The notes: generated from the sequence alone by a model not told the origin. 64,000 nt of DNA from Moraxella catarrhalis (GCF_001656295.1 NZ_LXHE01000006.1:51605-115604); one strand, 5' to 3'. Shown: positions 50,416 through 59,221, counted from the first letter of the stretch. A program made the numbers and translations.

Positions 50416-52866
50416 TTATAAACCCATGGCTTTTAAATGGGCATTGACTTTGGCGGTCAATTCTGCCACTTGCATTTCAATTTGCGAAAGCGGTTCATGG
50501 TAGCGTGTTTCTAATGTTTGCACACGGCTTGCCAAGGTTTGCACTATGCGTTCCATTTCGCTGTGAATGTATCCACCCAAATCGGCAAGCCATTTGTCAT
50601 CTACCACCAACTGTTGAATATCGCTGGCACTCAATTTGCCGTATTGGATAAATACCGCCAAATCCAAGTCTTCGGTGGCGGTTTTGAGTGCGTCTTTGGC
50701 GTGTTTTTCCGCCTCAAACAATTTTATGGCGTTTTTGATGACGGTTTGCTCTTCGCTGTCGATGCTGTTTTTTAAGGCTAGTTTTAGACTTTTGGTGGTG
50801 ATTTTGTCTTTATTGTCCACCGCATTTTCTAATAAACCATTGCCATGTTCTTCCAAATAGCTTTCTAATTCTTGGCTGGCGGTATCTAAATTCGTCTGTA
50901 AGCTTTGAATTTGGGCTAATCGCTCGCCAAAATAGCGTTTGGCGATTAAAGTCGGTGGGATAAGCTCGGCTTTGTATTTGGTTTTGTTAATCACAAGATC
51001 GTGCGGTTCGGCTTTGGGCGTTTTGCCATTTTCGTCTTTTTCGGGCTTTTTGATTTCACGCAAAAGCTGCTTGCCCAAATCCCAACCGTCTTGGCAAATC
51101 ATATAGACATCATCTTGCATCACATCTTGCCAATAGTTCATCAGGATTTGATAGATGTCGTAATTGGCAATCAGTTGGCTGTTTTTGTAGCAATCAAGCA
51201 GGCTTTCACTCCATTGGTGAATAAGCTCTTTGGGGCGGTTGCCTTGTGCAATTTGGCGTAAATTATTGGCGTGTTGCCATTGGGCAAAGGGTTGCAGGGT
51301 ACGCTGTTTAAATTGCGCGTATTCGCTATGTGCTAAAATATGCGATTTGATTTGCTCGGCAGGCAGTTTGGCATGATAGCGTTCGCTTTTGGCTTCAAAT
51401 AATTCATTTTTCAGTTGTGGGAAAGCCTGCCAATAGTCCGCCAAATCATCAATATCCGCCACAGGAATATCGCCATATAAATGGGCGTTTAAATCCTGAA
51501 TATCTTCACGCTCGCCACTGTCAATGTAGCGCGGTAAATTTAAGTTGTAATCTTGTTCTACAATTTCCTGCAAACTCACTTGTCGGCTGTAATGGGCAAT
51601 TTCCAAGCGTTTGGTAAAGGTGTCGATGATTTTGTGAATGTCTTGGTCACGCAAGCGGTTTTTGTTGCCGTCTTTGATGAAATATTTGGATGCATCAATC
51701 ATAAATACGTTGCCACCGCTGACCACTTCGGTTTGTTCATCGTTGGCAAATTGGGCGGTTTGGGCGTGTTCTTTGTCAATCACAATAATGCAGGCAGGAA
51801 TGCCAGTGCCGTAAAACAAGTTGGCAGGCAAGCCAATAATGCCTTTAATCAAGCCTTGTTTGAGCAATTCTGCACGGATTTTAGCTTCGGCATTGCCACG
51901 AAACAACACGCCATTCGGCAAAATAATCGCGCCTTTGCCTGTCGGTTTCAGGCTTTTGATTAAATGCAGTAAGAAGGCATAATCGCCATTTTTTTCTGGT
52001 GGAATGCCGTAAGCGAAACGCTCAAAAGCATCGTTTTCGGGTTTAATGCCGTTTGTCCAGTTTTTGCTGGAAAAGGGCGGATTGGCAACCGCAAAATCAA
52101 AGGTGCGCAGTTGTCCATCTTTCAAAAAAGCAGGTGCGGCAATGGTGTTGCCTGTGCTGATTTCGGCGGTTTCGTTGTTGTGCAAAATCATATTCATGCG
52201 GGCAAGCGATGCCGTAGAAACGTCTTTTTCCTGACCGTAAAGCGAAATCGTGTTATTTGCTTGTGTCGCCACTTTTAAAAGTAATGAGCCAGAGCCACAG
52301 GTCGGGTCATAAACCGTGGTGCTGGCAGGGCTGTCGGGCGCAATTCCGATAATTTTCGCCATAATTCGCGACACTTCGGCAGGGGTATAGAATTGCCCTT
52401 TGGATTTGCCCGATTCGGTGGCAAAATGACGCATTAAATATTCATACGCATCGCCCAGTAAATCATCGCCATCGGCTTGATTGGTAGATAAATCTAGTTT
52501 TTGAAAAATGCTGACTAAATTACTTAAGCGTTCAACTTGATCTTTACCTTTGCCGAGCTTTTCTTCATCGTTGAAATCAGCCACATCAATCACGCCTTGC
52601 AAATCATTGGCTTCGGCAATTTGTTTCAAAATAATGTTGAGCTTGTCGCCAATGTTGGGGGTGTTTTTTAGCGCGACAATATCGTCAAAAGTCGTGCCGT
52701 TTGGCAAGTCAATCATGCCTGTTTTGGCTTTAAATTTATCGGAAACGTATTTCAAGAATAATAAAGTTAAGACGTAATCTTTGTACAGGCTGGCGTCCAT
52801 ACCGCCACGCAATTCATCGCAGCTTGCCCATAAAGAAGAGTAGAGTTCGGTTTTTTTGATTGCCAT
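50416..52866 (-). CDS. hsdM: Type I DNA methyltransferase subunit HsdM
   Basis: 816 residues, N6-adenine methyltransferase. An N-terminal HsdM domain, S-adenosylmethionine motif YDPTCGSGSLLL and catalytic NPPF motif are present. A long C-terminal coiled region (about 550-816) is of the extended HsdM type. I start at ATG 52866 (MAIKKTELYSSLW); the frame is open another 39 codons to a TTG that lies in the regulatory region and would overlap a promoter. First gene of the inserted operon. Confidence 0.95.
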   Translation of the reverse strand: MAIKKTELYSSLWASCDELRGGMDASLYKDYVLTLLFLKYVSDKFKAKTGMIDLPNGTTFDDIVALKNTPNIGDKLNIILKQIAEANDLQGVIDVADFNDEEKLGKGKDQVERLSNLVSIFQKLDLSTNQADGDDLLGDAYEYLMRHFATESGKSKGQFYTPAEVSRIMAKIIGIAPDSPASTTVYDPTCGSGSLLLKVATQANNTISLYGQEKDVSTASLARMNMILHNNETAEISTGNTIAAPAFLKDGQLRTFDFAVANPPFSSKNWTNGIKPENDAFERFAYGIPPEKNGDYAFLLHLIKSLKPTGKGAIILPNGVLFRGNAEAKIRAELLKQGLIKGIIGLPANLFYGTGIPACIIVIDKEHAQTAQFANDEQTEVVSGGNVFMIDASKYFIKDGNKNRLRDQDIHKIIDTFTKRLEIAHYSRQVSLQEIVEQDYNLNLPRYIDSGEREDIQDLNAHLYGDIPVADIDDLADYWQAFPQLKNELFEAKSERYHAKLPAEQIKSHILAHSEYAQFKQRTLQPFAQWQHANNLRQIAQGNRPKELIHQWSESLLDCYKNSQLIANYDIYQILMNYWQDVMQDDVYMICQDGWDLGKQLLREIKKPEKDENGKTPKAEPHDLVINKTKYKAELIPPTLIAKRYFGERLAQIQSLQTNLDTASQELESYLEEHGNGLLENAVDNKDKITTKSLKLALKNSIDSEEQTVIKNAIKLFEAEKHAKDALKTATEDLDLAVFIQYGKLSASDIQQLVVDDKWLADLGGYIHSEMERIVQTLASRVQTLETRYHEPLSQIEMQVAELTAKVNAHLKAMGL

Positions 52867-52954
52867 GTTTAAACACCTAAATATCAAATCTAAAAAATAT
52901 TTCTTGAGTATACTATCGTTATTCAAGGCATATTTGCCACATCTAAGCAGTTTT

Positions 52955-52983
52955 ATTAAATTATATCCAAAATAATAAATCAA
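52955..52983 (-). promoter_or_regulatory. Candidate hsdM operon promoter
   Basis: On the minus strand, TTGATT (52983-52978), 17-bp spacer, TTTAAT (52960-52955). A TATAAT alternative overlaps (52965-52960) with a poor -35. Predicted start near 52948 gives about an 80-nt leader to hsdM. The next base pairs upstream (52984-52996) are the CC-plus-11-nt site matching the crRNA-like guide, so this promoter is a natural target of repression. Confidence 0.5.
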
Positions 52984-52996
52984 CCATAGTATCTTA
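52984..52996 (+). promoter_or_regulatory. Self-protospacer for the crRNA-like RNA with CC PAM
   Basis: CC (52984-52985) followed by ATAGTATCTTA (52986-52996). The 11 bases match the first 11 spacer positions of the crRNA-like element (53057-53067) exactly, and CC is the I-F PAM in the correct place. After position 11 identity is lost. It directly abuts the -35 of the candidate hsdM promoter and sits just upstream of the -35 region of the crRNA-like gene. Confidence 0.7.
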
Positions 52997-53025
52997 TTAA
53001 ATTAAAGTCTTTCATCATATATAAT
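52997..53025 (+). promoter_or_regulatory. Promoter of the crRNA-like element
   Basis: TTAAAT (52997-53002), 17-bp spacer, TATAAT (53020-53025). The -10 sits 3 nt before the first degenerate repeat, as the array leader's TATAAT (57742-57747) sits 4 nt before its first repeat. The -35 is weak. Confidence 0.55.
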
Positions 53026-53028
53026 ACA

Positions 53029-53097
53029 CTCATCCTTTGTATAGAAGGCTTAGAAAATAGTATCTTAAACTTTCCAACCGCACAGGTTGCTTAATGT
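53029..53097 (+). ncRNA. Solitary crRNA-like RNA with two degenerate type I-F repeats
   Basis: Degenerate repeat 1 (53029-53056) keeps a 5-bp stem CCTTT / GAAGG (one G-T wobble), the canonical I-F loop GTATA and the exact 8-nt handle CTTAGAAA (53049-53056). Degenerate repeat 2 (53070-53097) matches the array repeat at 20 of 28 positions; its stem CAACC / GGTTG differs from the array's CGACC / GGTCG by a compensating pair change, and its loop GCACA is that of the newer array repeats. Between them is a 13-nt spacer (usual is 32). Cas6f processing would yield a short crRNA. Seed positions match 52986-52996. Inferred to guide Csy as a repressor, not a cleaving complex. Confidence 0.72.
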
Positions 53098-53099
53098 GG

Positions 53100-56000
53100 T
53101 TAGGAGCCAAGCCGCTCCGACACCACACCTAAAAATGGTGAAAAATACCATTGAGCCTGATTGCTATCTAGCACCACTTTGCTAAATTGTATTGCCACAT
53201 AAGACAGACTATGCTCTGGCAAATGTGTATGCAGCCGCTGAATTTCATCGTACACATCACAGACCAGCCAAGTGCTAATTTGTGCATGATGATAATCAAA
53301 ATCCATCATCTGAATATAATGGTTGTGCAGATTGGCATGTGATAAACCATGTTGATTCATGTCCTCCATGGCATATACCCTAAATCCATCGCCCTGACCA
53401 TCTACAATTTGATTAGGAATTAGCACCCACGCTTCATCTTGCTGTATGTTGTGCCGAAATGGCGATATTTGTTGCAGATGTGTATGCACCCGATTAGATG
53501 CCCCAACCTCTCGCCAATAGGCATTGACATAATTGGTTTTATTTGCCCCAAATAAATCATGCATCAAAGTATGCTCCAGCTGCTCCAAACTTTCGGGTCT
53601 ATCTTTGATGATATCTGTCCAAATGCGTGGGCGAGCATCAATTTGACTTAGATGATTATCGCTTATTAAAGCGGTCATGTCATGTTCTGTCAGCTTATAT
53701 TTTTTGGTTTCAAAGCCAGGCTTGGTAAATATAAGCCCATTGGTATTTTGTAACGCACGAATATTTTTATTCAGTATTAGGATATTGGCATCGGCTGCCT
53801 GTTTTTTGGGTCGATGGCGCCAAACTCGACCAGCCAACTGGATGATTGATCGCATTGAGCTTGGCTCAACAATCGCCCAATCATAATCATGGTCACGCCC
53901 TACTTCTGCCACAGGTGTCGCTAGCACCATAAAAATATGCTGTTTGGCATGACTTTTTGCCATTTGTTCACAAATCTCATCATGCAAAAAAAGCAGCTGA
54001 TCATCTTGTTCACTGCGTTTTAGGATTTTATCCAAGACATATTCCAAACGGTTTCGCAAAATCAAAAGCTGACGCGCGTGATAGCATGCCACATGGATGT
54101 GCGTATCTTCATCCACTTGCGCCTCTTGTAAATAAAAGGCAATGCGTGTGAGCTGTTTGATATTTGCAATCCGTACCAAGCCAATGCTGGCACTTTTGCC
54201 CGTTTTTTTATCAACGGTATGGTAACAATGATGCAACCGAACAGCACCATCAATGATAGTTTGTGCCAATGTGCTATAAAATTCAGCGTTTTTATCTTGA
54301 TGATATGCGATAGCCAGCGGCAAAATCTCAGCTTTACGGCGGATGGGCTGCTGCTGCAAAAATTTCACGCGCTTTTTGACAAAGGCTTGGTGCTGCTGTC
54401 TAAAGCTGTCTATCTCGCCACATGAAGCGACCACTGTGCCATTTTTTTGTTCATCAAACCATGCGCATACCACTTGGAGCGTGGGTTTATTTTGGCTTTG
54501 ATTGAACAATTTGCGTCCAGCCAAATAGCTTTCAAATAATCCAGCGACCAAATCAGGGGGCAGCGTCGCCGATGACAGCAGCACCTTTGAACCAAACATG
54601 CCTGCCAAATGCACGAGCCTTGCCAATGCAGGCAGATCATTATGGTCAAAGTCGTCAGGCTCATCCAAGATTAAATCACTGCTCAGCAAGCGAAGCATGG
54701 GAGCAATGTAGCCACCGCCTCGCTTACATTCGCTTGCCCCAATCAGATGATCGATGGTGCAAGTGACTATCGGAGAAAGTAGTAAATCTTTGGCTTTATT
54801 ATCAGCTAATAAAGTATCAATATTCAGCTTAGCCAGCTCAAGATGGGCGGCATGATACTCAGATGCAAAATCGACAAAGCCATCTACCAGTGCCTCTGCT
54901 GATTCACTACCCCAAGCTGTACTTGAGTCATCTTGGTTTTTTTGTTGTTCACCGATTTCAAATAACTGCCGAATACCGCCACCGCCGACCAAAATCGCCA
55001 AAACCTCATCACTTAATTGTAAATCCTGACGCAAGCTTAGACCTGTTTGTAAAGTCAATACACGCAGTCCTAATGCAATGGTGAATCTTGCCCCTTTTTT
55101 CTCATCTGATAAGCCATACATAATACGAGCATTGCAAATCGTCTTACCGCAGCCAGTTGATGCCATATTAACCCCAAAAAATCCGTGTGTATCACTGTCA
55201 ACTTGCACACTTTTGGCAGTTTTAAAGGCATGATTTTGCCAAATAAATCGGTCAATATTGGTATTTTTGCTTAATGGGCGATGCGACTGCAATGACGGTA
55301 ATTGCTCGCCGATAATCGGTAAATAGCGAGCAAAATGTGCCGTAAAGGAAGCAACACCCAGCAAGTGCTCATCTAAAAATTGCTTAGGTTGTTTTGTTTT
55401 ACGGTTGGTATTGGCAAGTAGATTTAAAGAGGATTTTGTGGCAACACGGCGATGGTCGTTGTCTTTTAAGGATGAATAATTATGATCACCCACCATTAAG
55501 CACAGCCGTGATAAATACAGTAAAATGGCGTTATCAATCGGCTTATCTTGTGCAGACAGTGCTTGTAAAGTTGGGTCGTTTATGGCTTTGTTTGCCCAAC
55601 GCTTTATGCGACTTTGCCAAGCGTTACTGTCAATCACACATTGATTAAATTGCCAAAAATCAGCCAACTGTTTATTGGCTTTATGAGCTGTTTCAAAGGT
55701 TCTGGGATTTTTTACCCAATGGTCATTGGCGGTGAAATCTGCATAAATCTTAGTTAGCGAGCGTTCAAAATACAATTTTAAGGTTGGGGCATTTGTTTGA
55801 AAACTTATGCGTTCTTGTTCCTTTAAAAATACATTGACCAAAGGCGGTAAACGGTGGTGACTGACAACAAGCCAAGCCACCCACTGCCCAAGTGGTGGCA
55901 ATTTGGATAAATCGGCATGACCCAAATTATCATGTTTTAAATAATCATTTAACGCTGATAATTTTTGGGTCTTTAGCCACTCATCAATGCGTCCAAAGCG

Positions 56001-56513
56001 TTCTAACCACTGAGAATCCGTTTGGCAATCTTGGATCAGCCAAAGAAAAATTTTCAGCGAAATCCATTCGTGGCGATAAGGGTCGCCTTGGGTGCTGCCA
56101 TGTTTTAGCTTATGCTGAAAACCAAGCGTCGATTTGCCCAAATCATGCAATAGCGCCGCCAAAGTCGCCATAATCTGAATGGCGCTGATATATTGCCAGT
56201 TATTTTGCCATTCACTGTGCAAAATATTACGGCGTGTTTGGTTCACTGGCACCCAGCCATATTCATTAAATTTATGGCGATTACCCACAATCCACAACAT
56301 CTCGCTGTGCTTGCGTGTGTGAAAACGGTAACAGCTGACGGCGGTATTTTTGCTTGCTGTGCGTGCCAACAGTTTTTTGACCATGACAAGCCCATCTTCG
56401 GTAATGACGGTCTGCCAAGTATTATCACCGATGCGATTGGCAAACGCATCTAGCACAAGGCGTGTGCGTTGCAGTGCCTTTTTTTCACACTGGGAAATAA
56501 AGGTCACAATCAT
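53100..56513 (-). CDS. cas3: Type I-F Cas2-3 fusion nuclease-helicase
   Basis: About 1137 residues. An N-terminal Cas2-like domain (MIVTFISQCEKKALQRTR) joins to a Cas3 HD nuclease (ALLHDLGKSTLGFQHK) and an SF2 helicase (Walker A MASTGCGKTI, DEPDD box LILDEPDDFD, LLSSATLPPDL, TPVAEVGRDHDYDW). Acts in both adaptation with Cas1 and target degradation. Start at ATG 56513, one base after the cas1 stop; a longer upstream frame would overlap cas1 and is unlikely. Its stop is 3 nt from the crRNA-like element. Confidence 0.95.
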   Translation of the reverse strand: MIVTFISQCEKKALQRTRLVLDAFANRIGDNTWQTVITEDGLVMVKKLLARTASKNTAVSCYRFHTRKHSEMLWIVGNRHKFNEYGWVPVNQTRRNILHSEWQNNWQYISAIQIMATLAALLHDLGKSTLGFQHKLKHGSTQGDPYRHEWISLKIFLWLIQDCQTDSQWLERFGRIDEWLKTQKLSALNDYLKHDNLGHADLSKLPPLGQWVAWLVVSHHRLPPLVNVFLKEQERISFQTNAPTLKLYFERSLTKIYADFTANDHWVKNPRTFETAHKANKQLADFWQFNQCVIDSNAWQSRIKRWANKAINDPTLQALSAQDKPIDNAILLYLSRLCLMVGDHNYSSLKDNDHRRVATKSSLNLLANTNRKTKQPKQFLDEHLLGVASFTAHFARYLPIIGEQLPSLQSHRPLSKNTNIDRFIWQNHAFKTAKSVQVDSDTHGFFGVNMASTGCGKTICNARIMYGLSDEKKGARFTIALGLRVLTLQTGLSLRQDLQLSDEVLAILVGGGGIRQLFEIGEQQKNQDDSSTAWGSESAEALVDGFVDFASEYHAAHLELAKLNIDTLLADNKAKDLLLSPIVTCTIDHLIGASECKRGGGYIAPMLRLLSSDLILDEPDDFDHNDLPALARLVHLAGMFGSKVLLSSATLPPDLVAGLFESYLAGRKLFNQSQNKPTLQVVCAWFDEQKNGTVVASCGEIDSFRQQHQAFVKKRVKFLQQQPIRRKAEILPLAIAYHQDKNAEFYSTLAQTIIDGAVRLHHCYHTVDKKTGKSASIGLVRIANIKQLTRIAFYLQEAQVDEDTHIHVACYHARQLLILRNRLEYVLDKILKRSEQDDQLLFLHDEICEQMAKSHAKQHIFMVLATPVAEVGRDHDYDWAIVEPSSMRSIIQLAGRVWRHRPKKQAADANILILNKNIRALQNTNGLIFTKPGFETKKYKLTEHDMTALISDNHLSQIDARPRIWTDIIKDRPESLEQLEHTLMHDLFGANKTNYVNAYWREVGASNRVHTHLQQISPFRHNIQQDEAWVLIPNQIVDGQGDGFRVYAMEDMNQHGLSHANLHNHYIQMMDFDYHHAQISTWLVCDVYDEIQRLHTHLPEHSLSYVAIQFSKVVLDSNQAQWYFSPFLGVVSERLGS

Positions 56514-56514
56514 T

Positions 56515-57465
56515 TTATACGCCTTTAAAATACTGCGATGCCAATTTGACTTGACTAAACATAAAATCAAGTGCCTTATGCTCGGTGAATTTTTGTAAGA
56601 CTTTTTGACGAAATTCTTGTTCTGTAAAATTTTGTTTTGCACAAACAAATGACCACGGCAAAACAATGGCATCTTTTACCAAATCTGCCACATCAAAAAC
56701 AAGCGCCCCACGCCGTGTCTTACCATGCATCACCGCAAATCCATGCGGAATGCCAAGCACCCACAAAGTACATGCGCCAAGCCCGTATGCCAGATAATTG
56801 CCATGATTCAAAAAGTTATTGGCGTCGTCGCCTGCATGAAAATTCCGCTCAAAAGACAATCCGCAATGGGTCGCTGCGTATTTATACAGCTGCTTGGTCA
56901 GCAGTGCTTCAGCCAGCAAAAGGTCATTGACGCTAGTGACTTGGTGAATTTTGTGGTCAAACGCCACAAATGCCTGTGCCAGATCACGATCACTGACATC
57001 AAACCCAGCCTCTTGCAGCTGCTTATCTTTTGACCAAACTTTTTGGGTAAATGCTAGACGCTTTTGTTGAAACTCTTTGGCAATCGTGAGCCGTTTTTTA
57101 TCATCAAACCAAAACGACAGCCAACCTTGGACATATTCGGTCGGGCGATATTCGCTTTGGGGATTGAGCCACTGTATTTCTACCCCTGAAAATAATGGCG
57201 TCGCACCGCCCCCACAAAATCCCACCAAAACCCCTGCACTGGCAAGCATTCGCATTGCGGCTTGGGTGATGGATGTCCCTGTGCCAAGCAAGATAACTGT
57301 GGTATTGGCGATGGGGATATTATAATAGTGGTTTTCGTATTTGGTTTCGGTGAGATACAGGATGCGCCCGTCTTTTTGCATGACTCGGCAATGCTCAAGA
57401 TAAAATACATTGGCGCGCTTGGAGTGCAAAATTGCCTTAAGATCCGTGGGTTTGAGCGTATCCAT
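56515..57465 (-). CDS. cas1: CRISPR integrase Cas1 (type I-F)
   Basis: 316 residues. Metal-site Glu (LTKQLYKYAATHCG segment), His in NHGNYLAYGLGACTLWVLGIPHGFAVMHGK (short: GIPHGFAVMHGKTRRG) and Asp in VFDVADLVKD are the family's catalytic set. Works with Cas2-3 to insert spacers at the array leader. Adjacent to the leader and transcribed away from the array. Confidence 0.95.
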   Translation of the reverse strand: MDTLKPTDLKAILHSKRANVFYLEHCRVMQKDGRILYLTETKYENHYYNIPIANTTVILLGTGTSITQAAMRMLASAGVLVGFCGGGATPLFSGVEIQWLNPQSEYRPTEYVQGWLSFWFDDKKRLTIAKEFQQKRLAFTQKVWSKDKQLQEAGFDVSDRDLAQAFVAFDHKIHQVTSVNDLLLAEALLTKQLYKYAATHCGLSFERNFHAGDDANNFLNHGNYLAYGLGACTLWVLGIPHGFAVMHGKTRRGALVFDVADLVKDAIVLPWSFVCAKQNFTEQEFRQKVLQKFTEHKALDFMFSQVKLASQYFKGV

Positions 57466-57751
57466 GACGTCAATTTCCTTAATGATGAATTTAATTTAAT
57501 CACACCCATTATAGCCTGTCAAGCGATGATGCGACCAAATTATAAGCTTATATTATCCATCTGCCATATCAGTTATGCTATACTAAATTTGCCATCAGAT
57601 GATGATGGGTGTAAAAAAACCTTTATTTTTTCAACTATTTAAAAACTTAATAAAATCAATAAGTTATAACTAGTCAACTTTTGATTGGATAAAAAGGGTC
57701 AATCCATCATAAATGGCTGTTATTTCTTAATTTTTTCGGTTATAATTACAC
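57466..57751. promoter_or_regulatory. CRISPR leader and cas1 promoter region
   Basis: 286 bp, AT-rich, between cas1 and the first repeat. TATAAT at 57742-57747 on the plus strand lies 4 nt before repeat 1 and is the likely pre-crRNA -10. For cas1-cas2-3, ATGGCA (57567-57562), 17 bp, TATAAT (57544-57539) on the minus strand is a fair promoter. The leader side is supported by the array's repeat variants. No copy of the crRNA-like guide's target was found here. Confidence 0.65.
57539..57567 (-). promoter_or_regulatory. Candidate promoter for cas1-cas2-3
   Basis: Minus strand ATGGCA, 17-bp spacer, TATAAT; about 65 nt upstream of the cas1 start. Confidence 0.45.
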
Positions 57752-59221
57752 TTCACGACCGCACAGGTCGCTTAGAAAACTGCTAAACACCTGCTAGTCA
57801 ATGAGCTAACCTTCACGACCGCACAGGTCGCTTAGAAAACATTGGGGGCATAGTCCAACTTCATGGCATCCTTCACGACCGCACAGGTCGCTTAGAAATA
57901 TTTTCTAGCCTGTTAACTCCTATAATAAAACTTCACGACCGCACAGGTCGCTTAGAAACTCCGCATTTAAAAAGTTCTTCGCATGCGAATCTTCACGACC
58001 GCACAGGTCGCTTAGAAATGCCAACAGAATTTTTTTGCTTATATAGTTATCTTCACGACCGCACAGGTCGCTTAGAAAAATCTAAACAAATAAGCAACAA
58101 GCAAGCTAGTACTTCACGACCGCACAGGTCGCTTAGAAATAAAACGCGAGCTAAAATGCCGCGGGTACGAGCTTCACGACCGCACAGGTCGCTTAGAAAT
58201 GCTAATTACTACAATAAAAAATAATATTAGCCTTCACGACCGCACAGGTCGCTTAGAAAGCCTACCGTTTTTTTCAGGTGGAATTCGCGGCCTTCACGAC
58301 CGCACAGGTCGCTTAGAAACATTTTTTTCTTATGCCATTTTGTAAAAATACCTTCACGACCGCACAGGTCGCTTAGAAAGTAAATGCCGCGAATGCCGCA
58401 TTTTCCCTGCATCTTCACGACCGCACAGGTCGCTTAGAAAGCTAACGTTCTAAGCGAGACTGTTGATAGGTCCTTCACGACCGCACAGGTCGCTTAGAAA
58501 ATCACGACGGCGACACACTTGTACAAATGCCACTTCACGACCGCACAGGTCGCTTAGAAAACTTATTTTTTTAAAAAGTGGCATGGCGGGAACTTCACGA
58601 CCGCACAGGTCGCTTAGAAAGCTCACCACAGCCACCCAAGAGCCAATTTCTCCTTCACGACCGCATAGGTCGCTTAGAAATGTAGAAGACGCGTATTATT
58701 GTGAGCTTAGCGCTTCACGACCGCATAGGTCACTTAGAAAATTGGTACAATCTTAGCCTCACACCGCTATGACTTCACGACCGCATAGGTCGCTTAGAAA
58801 GTACTTGCCAAGTGCAATATCAGTCGTTAAATCTTCACGGCCGCATAGGTCGCTTAGAAAATTGAACAAGCAATTCATAAAGCCTTACACTATCTTCACG
58901 ACCGCATAGGTCGCTTAGAAATAAATGGGGTATACACCGTTATGGTTTATCTTCTTCACGACCGCATAGGTCGCTTAGAAAATAACCTGCTAAAGTCGTT
59001 GGCTTATTGGTAACTTCACGACCGCATAGGTCGCTTAGAAAATTAAGGGCTGATTGGCGTGGTGCAAATCACCCTTCACGACCGCATAGGTCGCTTAGAA
59101 AAATACAGCTATCCAAGTAACTAACCACCCACCCTTCACGACCGCATAGGTCGCTTAGAAACACCGCCGCGTCGTGATGATTACGACAGCCCACTTCACG
59201 ACCGCATAGGTCGCTTAGAAA
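57752..59221 (+). CRISPR. Type I-F CRISPR array, 25 repeats and 24 spacers
   Basis: Repeats are 28 bp, beginning CTTCACGACCG and ending GGTCGCTTAGAAA, with a CGACC / GGTCG hairpin typical of I-F. Spacers are 31-33 bp, mostly 32. Repeats 1-15 have loop GCACA; repeats 16-25 have GCATA. Repeat 17 carries a stem change (GGTCA), repeat 19 an A-to-G in the stem. The leader side is left, by cas1, because the single-base loop change spreads through all newer copies. The last repeat is intact and abuts a truncated foreign gene. No spacer target in this window was recognised. Confidence 0.99.

Noticed and set aside
52910..52916. Second ATAGTAT (minus strand) near hsdM as another guide target
   Set aside because: Only 7 bases match and the adjacent bases are CG, not CC.
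52867..52983. 39-codon N-terminal extension of HsdM starting at TTG
   Set aside because: The family N-terminus begins at MAIKKTELY, and the extension overlaps the promoter region.
52961..52987. Eight-codon reading frame (MVDLLFWI) on the minus strand whose ATG overlaps the PAM of the self-protospacer, like a CreT toxin
   Set aside because: No ribosome binding site is visible, and the candidate hsdM promoter would start transcription after it. There is not enough support for a toxin RNA.
58018..58756. Apparent proteins with repeated SRPHRSLR or LSDLCGRE units across the array
   Set aside because: They are translations of CRISPR repeats and spacers; no coding signal beyond the repeat pattern.
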